A stretch of DNA of 64,000 nt from Oricola thermophila. Lineage in GTDB: Bacteria > Pseudomonadota > Alphaproteobacteria > Rhizobiales > Rhizobiaceae. The translations under genes were made by a program, and so were the position numbers. Under the pieces are notes generated by a model. The model was given only the letters and a program-made list of their open reading frames with translations, had not been told where the DNA came from and made no database searches. The DNA lies in NCBI RefSeq assembly GCF_013358405.1, contig NZ_CP054836.1, positions 2,294,001 through 2,358,000 on the forward strand, given 5' to 3'. Below, piece after piece: positions 60,308-64,000 of this stretch (positions are counted from its first letter, which is position 1; each line of letters opens with the position of its first letter).

Positions 60308-61051
60308 ATGGAATCTTTTGACACGGAACTCGCGTCCCGGATCAGGGCCGACATCATCAATGGCATCTACAAGGAAGGCGAACGCCTGTCCGAGGCTCAG
60401 CTATGTGACACTCACCAAGTCTCGCGCACGCCCGTTCGCTTGGCGTTGCGCCTGCTCGAACGCGAAGGGGTCGTCCGTCGCGGCGAGGGTCGCGGCTACA
60501 TAGTACAGAGCCCGACCGTGACGGACATCCTTCAAGCCGTGCAAGTCCGCGGCCATCTTGAAAGCCTCGCAGCCCGGCTCATGGCCCAGTCACCGGAACG
60601 GACCAAGCATCTTCCGGAAATGGAGCGAGCCATCGACACGATCGAGAGCCTTGTGCGACTGGGAAGACTCGACGATGCAGTGATCCGCCAGGCACAGGCG
60701 GCAAACAAGGTCTTTCACACCACGATCTTGGCCGCCTGCGGAAATGACTATGTCGGCTATACCTGCGGACAAATCAGTCATTTGCCCATGCTGGCGGCTG
60801 GATCGATGGTATTCGACCGAACCGTGGGGGACACACCCGAGCATGTGGAACGCGGGCTGTTCCGGTTGCGCCTCGGCAATGCCCAGCATCGGGTTATCTA
60901 CGAAGCAATCGAGAAGGGCGATGCTGTTCGCGCCGAAGGCATGATGCGCGAGCATTCGCACACGATGATCGAATACATTCAATTGTTCGAGAAACGGGAT
61001 GAAAACCTGACGGTTGCGGACCTGATCGCCTATTCAGGCATTGAATCCTGA
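60308..61051 (+). CDS. GntR-family (FCD-type) transcriptional regulator
   Basis: The 247-aa protein has the GntR helix-turn-helix (GERLSEAQLCDTHQVSRTPV RLALRLLEREG) and an FCD domain with candidate metal ligands in VFHTTILAACGND, NAQHRVIYEAI and MMREHSHTM. It is divergent from the ALDH/TRAP operon, and three TTGGGATCCCAA-type sites lie between them. It is likely the repressor of that operon, of itself, and perhaps of the OsmC gene downstream. Confidence 0.92.
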   Translation: MESFDTELASRIRADIINGIYKEGERLSEAQLCDTHQVSRTPVRLALRLLEREGVVRRGEGRGYIVQSPTVTDILQAVQVRGHLESLAARLMAQSPERTKHLPEMERAIDTIESLVRLGRLDDAVIRQAQAANKVFHTTILAACGNDYVGYTCGQISHLPMLAAGSMVFDRTVGDTPEHVERGLFRLRLGNAQHRVIYEAIEKGDAVRAEGMMREHSHTMIEYIQLFEKRDENLTVADLIAYSGIES

Positions 61052-61223
61052 TCGACCTGTGTAGCCGAATGCCCGCCTATTCGAGACAATCTGTCCGAAC
61101 GTCCGGTCCACGGTCATCACCGACGAGCCATTCCGACTCGGTTGCCCGGTTTTCTCATTGAGCCACCCGAAGCCCAATTTCGGAAACGGACGACACCACA
61201 CCACCAATTCGCATCAGGGAGAC

Positions 61224-62411
61224 ATGCAAATGGCCAAGATCGGCGAAGACATCATCGGGACGAGCGGCCTGCCGCCGTTTTTCAAACTTGCCAATGCCGA
61301 CGAGGTGTCGATCGACGCACCTCAGAATCGCAAGGGCGACGCATTGCGGACCTGGGTCCGCAGCCTGAGCGGTTTCCAGAAAGAAGCGCTCGTCCGTTCG
61401 GCAAAAACGGGAGAAACATGGCGCCTCGTTTCCGACGAAGGGCCGTATCTCAACGGCCATGACGCGGCCCCCTGCCCGCTCGCCTTTCTCTCCGCCGGTA
61501 TGGTGGCGAGCTTCATGAACGAGATCCTGGCACTGGCCGAGCGGCAGGGAATCGATATCCGCAAGCTCAGGCTGGTCCAGGACAACTACTACACGATGAA
61601 AGGCTCCATGCCGAAACGCACCATGGTCGGCGGAGCGGAGAACATCGAGCTGCTGGTCGAAATCGATTGCGATCTGGACGACGCAGCGCTGAACGAGTTC
61701 TTGATCAACGCAACCTATGCCTCGCCCCTGAACGGGTTGATGCGCGGGCAACTGGAAAGTCTCTTCAAGCTTGGCAAGAACGGAACCGAACTGCCGACCA
61801 ACAAGGTGGCGGAGCTTGACGGACCGCTGTTCCCCGATCCCGGCAATCACTTCGAAAAGGCGAAACCGGAACCCGGCGACCTGCCACTGATGGAGCCTGT
61901 CGGCCCCACACCGAAGAAGGAGGTGGCCAAGGGGACAGCATCGGGCGGTTCATCGCTCTCGGACGAACAGGACCGCCGGCTCAATATCGGCGCTGTTGCC
62001 ACAATGCGCGAGGACGGGATCAAGGAGATCCAGCAGATGCAGTACTCGCCCTACGGCACCTCGTTCCGCTTCCTGAGTTCGGAAGACGGACGTGCGCCCG
62101 ACGCCAACACCCTTATCTCGGCGGGGATCGGATTTTGCTTCATGACCCAGTTCGGACGCTTCGTGTCGATGCTGAAGCTCGACCTGCCGGATTACAGGAT
62201 CGTGCAGGATACACATTTCAGCCTCGGGGGAGCTTCCGGCGGCACGGGCAAGGCCGGCGAAGCAGACCCGGTGGAAACCCATGTCTACCTGGAAACCTCG
62301 GAGTCCGACGAAACGGCACAGGAGATGCTGGATATTTCGGAGCAGACCTGCTTCCTGCACGCCTTCTGCCGCACAGACCTGAAGACAAAATTGAGAGTGC
62401 AACGTATCTGA
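61224..62411 (+). CDS. Tandem OsmC-like protein
   Basis: The 395-aa protein starts at the ATG at 61224 behind AGGGAGA. Two OsmC-type halves are visible. The first has GHDAAPCPLAFLSAGMVASF MNEILALAE followed by a beta-rich segment. The second has ISAGIGFCFMTQFGRFVSML and ISEQTCFLHAFCRTDL with Cys at peroxidatic-type positions. A linker rich in Pro/Lys/Gly joins them. OsmC/Ohr proteins reduce organic hydroperoxides with two cysteines. The first half has only one Cys, so its activity is uncertain. It stands beside the catabolic module and may protect from, or act on, its intermediates. Confidence 0.75.
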   Translation: MQMAKIGEDIIGTSGLPPFFKLANADEVSIDAPQNRKGDALRTWVRSLSGFQKEALVRSAKTGETWRLVSDEGPYLNGHDAAPCPLAFLSAGMVASFMNEILALAERQGIDIRKLRLVQDNYYTMKGSMPKRTMVGGAENIELLVEIDCDLDDAALNEFLINATYASPLNGLMRGQLESLFKLGKNGTELPTNKVAELDGPLFPDPGNHFEKAKPEPGDLPLMEPVGPTPKKEVAKGTASGGSSLSDEQDRRLNIGAVATMREDGIKEIQQMQYSPYGTSFRFLSSEDGRAPDANTLISAGIGFCFMTQFGRFVSMLKLDLPDYRIVQDTHFSLGGASGGTGKAGEADPVETHVYLETSESDETAQEMLDISEQTCFLHAFCRTDLKTKLRVQRI

Positions 62412-62565
62412 AGCACCAATTGCGCTGGACGACGGCGCTGACCTGAAACCAAGTCCCGTACGTCCCCAGGTTGCGCCGAACTCTGCCAATTGTGGGAGAC
62501 GATCCGGTGGGGCAGGTCACTCTCGAAAGGGGCGGAAACAGGTTTTGCAGCCCTGCCCCTTTCCG

Positions 62566-62872
62566 GCTCGGAAGAATTTTCGGGGGCCGGCCCGGGACAA
62601 GTCCGGATCCAAGCAGTGAGCCTGCAACAGCAGGAAGACTGGTTTTCCTCACCCCTCGACTTCGTGAACCGTTTCCGGAAGCAGCCTCTCCTCGTTTCCC
62701 GCAGGAGCTGCAGAGCCGGGACCGACGTCCAAACTACCATGTCTGGTCCGGATCGCTCGCTTCGGCTTTCTTTGCCTTCGTGGCGGTCTCCCCGTCCGGT
62801 TCGGCTACGTCCCCGGCTTTCGTCTCGCGGCCGATCGCCCATTCGAGCGTCTGGACGACTTCATCCACCAGC
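62566..62872. repeat. Diverged direct repeat, copy 2, with DUF3102-like gene tail
   Basis: Minus-strand translation at 62773-62880 gives LVDEVVQTLEWAIGRETKAG, against LVDDVIPTLEWAIGRKPKAG at the end of the gene at 16418. The nucleotide match continues left to about 62571, where the 11-mer is degraded to GAAGAATTTTCGG. Confidence 0.75.
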
Positions 62873-62913
62873 GAGATATGCGGGATTTTGGGTGATGCGG
62901 CCTGATCAGGCGG

Positions 62914-63027
62914 CGCTGAGGATCGACTTGACAAGAAAACCGGGGCAGCCGCACGGACGGCCAAAAAACGCCCATCAGTCACCTCGGTCGCAGGCGGCAA
63001 TCAGCACTGTGAAAAGTTTTCGGAGGA
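62914..63027. repeat. Second diverged direct repeat, copy 2, containing GAAAAGTTTTC
   Basis: It matches 17885-18000 at GGATCGACTTGACAAGAAAA (62920) and at the CAATCAGCACTG..GAAAAGTTTTCGG end (11-mer 63011-63021). Confidence 0.75.
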
Positions 63028-63225
63028 GTTTTGAGGCAATGGAAAGTGACGCGATTCAGTCACTTGGTAAAATCGGCGCGTTCTGCTCCGACACCTTGGC
63101 CCGACCAAGATGGTTCAAAGATATCCTTAAGCTCGAGCCTACGCCTGAGAGGCCGACCTAAAAAATATAGTAATATTAGTAGGTTGTGGTTCCATCGGAT
63201 TTGCGAAGATTCGATTGAGAGCACG

Positions 63226-63590
63226 ATGCCCTGGACTGATATCACCCGGTCTCACCATGTGCGCCGGCACTGCCGTTATGCAAGCGATCTCAGCGATGCG
63301 GAATGGCGATTGATTCAACCGTTGTGCCGTTGCGGCGCCGGCTCGGCAGCCCTCGCAAGGCCAACTTGCGCGAGGTAATGAACGCGATCCTTTACATGGC
63401 CTCGACCGGTTGCCAGTGGCGCATGCTGCCGAAGGAGTTTCCACCGTTTACGACGGCGCAGAACTATTTCCACGACTGGCGCGACAATGGCATCCTGCGC
63501 TTGATCAGCAACACCCCGGTGGCCCAGGCCCGCGAGAAGGATGGCCGGGAAGCCATCCCTTCGACCGGCGTGATCGACATCCAGCGCGCC
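63226..63590 (+). pseudogene. IS5-type (DUF4096) transposase, truncated and frameshifted
   Basis: MPWTDITRSHHVRRHCRYAS DLSDAEWRLIQPL is the DUF4096 start. After a frameshift near 63320 the frame continues LREVMNAILYMASTGCQWRM, FPPFTTAQNYFHDW and STGVID. It is then cut off where the 245-bp repeat starts at 63600. Confidence 0.8.
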
Positions 63591-63599
63591 GCAGTTGAA

Positions 63600-63845
63600 C
63601 GCGCCGGCTGCATTTTCAAACTGAGACACCGCCTGATCCCCCCCTAATGAAGTGGTCCGCCGTCATGTTTAGGAAAACGGAGGATCAATAGGGCAATGCT
63701 CCCGGTGCAGAGGCCTGACGATGGATTGCGGCCTGAAACTTAACATCCATTGATATTGTGCCCGGGAAGATTGCAGCCCAGAGCCGCCATCAAAAGCCAT
63801 AACTCACTGATATTTTTGCTCGCCCTCAGGCGAAGGTAACCGTTT
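63600..63845. repeat. Direct repeat, copy 2 (partner at 40691-40935)
   Basis: The segment from GCGCCGGCTGCATTTTCAAA onward repeats the 40.7-kb sequence in the same orientation. It directly truncates the IS5-type transposase. Confidence 0.8.
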
Positions 63846-63895
63846 CCTCACGAATTCCATTTCAGGTGTTCTTCGAGTTCAAGAGGGGCAACCCG

Positions 63896-64000
63896 ATGAC
63901 GGGCACATTGCTTCAAACGACCATAAATCCGATCATTTCCCTGTTCCTGTTTTCCGTGTTGTTTGTCGTTTGGCGCAGGCAGCCAGACCTTCTTCACGTG
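63896..64000 (+). CDS. Start of a membrane protein, possibly a diguanylate-cyclase-type sensor (cut by window)
   Basis: An ATG at 63896 follows GAGGGG at good spacing and opens a frame to the window end. The product has a hydrophobic stretch (INPIISLFLFSVLFVVW) followed by RRQPDLLHV. Such N-termini are common in membrane-anchored GGDEF proteins, but only 35 residues are visible, so the function is a guess. Confidence 0.5.
   Translation, partial: MTGTLLQTTINPIISLFLFSVLFVVWRRQPDLLHV

Larger units (their letters stand above)
62412..63225. other. Repeat-rich region after the OsmC gene
   Basis: No intact gene is supported. The region is made of diverged copies of the 16.2-16.5 kb and 17.9-18.0 kb segments (next two entries), including the tail of a DUF3102-like gene on the minus strand and the 11-mer at 63011-63021. 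Confidence 0.55.

Overview
This looks like 64 kb of accessory DNA from a GC-rich alphaproteobacterium, probably of the Rhodobacterales (Roseobacter-like) or a related order. I infer this from the codon and GC character, the three TRAP transporters plus a TctC-type binding protein, the FCD-type GntR regulators, and the high IS load. Metabolic modules alternate with a plasmid- or island-like block, a DNA-phosphorothioation (Dnd) locus, tyrosine recombinases and decayed IS elements, so a large plasmid, chromid or genomic island is likely. The window cannot say which.

Layout. 1-9707: an acid-sugar catabolism region. On the minus strand are a TctC binding protein (cut by the window edge), an amidohydrolase and a GntR regulator. 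Divergent from them is a plus-strand operon: homoserine-dehydrogenase-like/SAF oxidoreductase, DctP, cyclase-family hydrolase, DctQ, DctM, DUF1537 kinase (OtnK-like) and class II aldolase (OtnC-like). TTGCATGCAA palindromes sit before each transcription unit. 9708-17563: a minus-strand block of poorly known genes: DUF3102-like, a small protein, a PD-(D/E)XK-motif protein, a 170-aa protein, an AAA+ ATPase overlapping a stand-alone M41 (FtsH-type) protease, and a small basic protein. An array of GAATCG repeats with about 21-bp spacing lies inside the block. 17564-28486: IS3 relics, a Dnd locus (dndC, 67-aa protein, dndD, a dndE-HerA fusion, a membrane protein and dndB), an IS5-family relic and a tyrosine recombinase. 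28487-31616: COG0701 permease, small membrane protein, ArsR regulator and an IS630 relic. 31617-40588: a GntR/TRAP module with a DapA-like lyase, a 982-aa fusion resembling D-hydroxyproline dehydrogenase subunits, and an M20 hydrolase.

40589-47273: IS3/IS21/IS5 debris, a DUF4238 fragment, two divergent secreted proteins of unknown role, a degenerate tRNA-like sequence and a broken integrase. 47274-53574: LysR, DUF2218, NmrA-like protein, a three-heme cytochrome c and an IorA/IorB-type molybdenum hydroxylase. 53575-62411: a second catabolic module of SDR, LigF-like GST, TRAP transporter and aryl-aldehyde-type dehydrogenase on the minus strand, with a GntR regulator (three TTGGGATCCCAA operators) and a tandem OsmC protein on the plus strand. 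62412-64000: diverged repeats of the 16-18 kb and 40.7 kb regions, an IS5-type relic, and the start of a membrane protein.

The strongest candidates for something new are the split AAA+/M41 protease block with its nuclease-like neighbour, the compact Dnd locus with a DndE-HerA fusion and a membrane protein, and the 11-bp sequence GAAAAGTTTTC, which occurs eight times, mostly at module borders.
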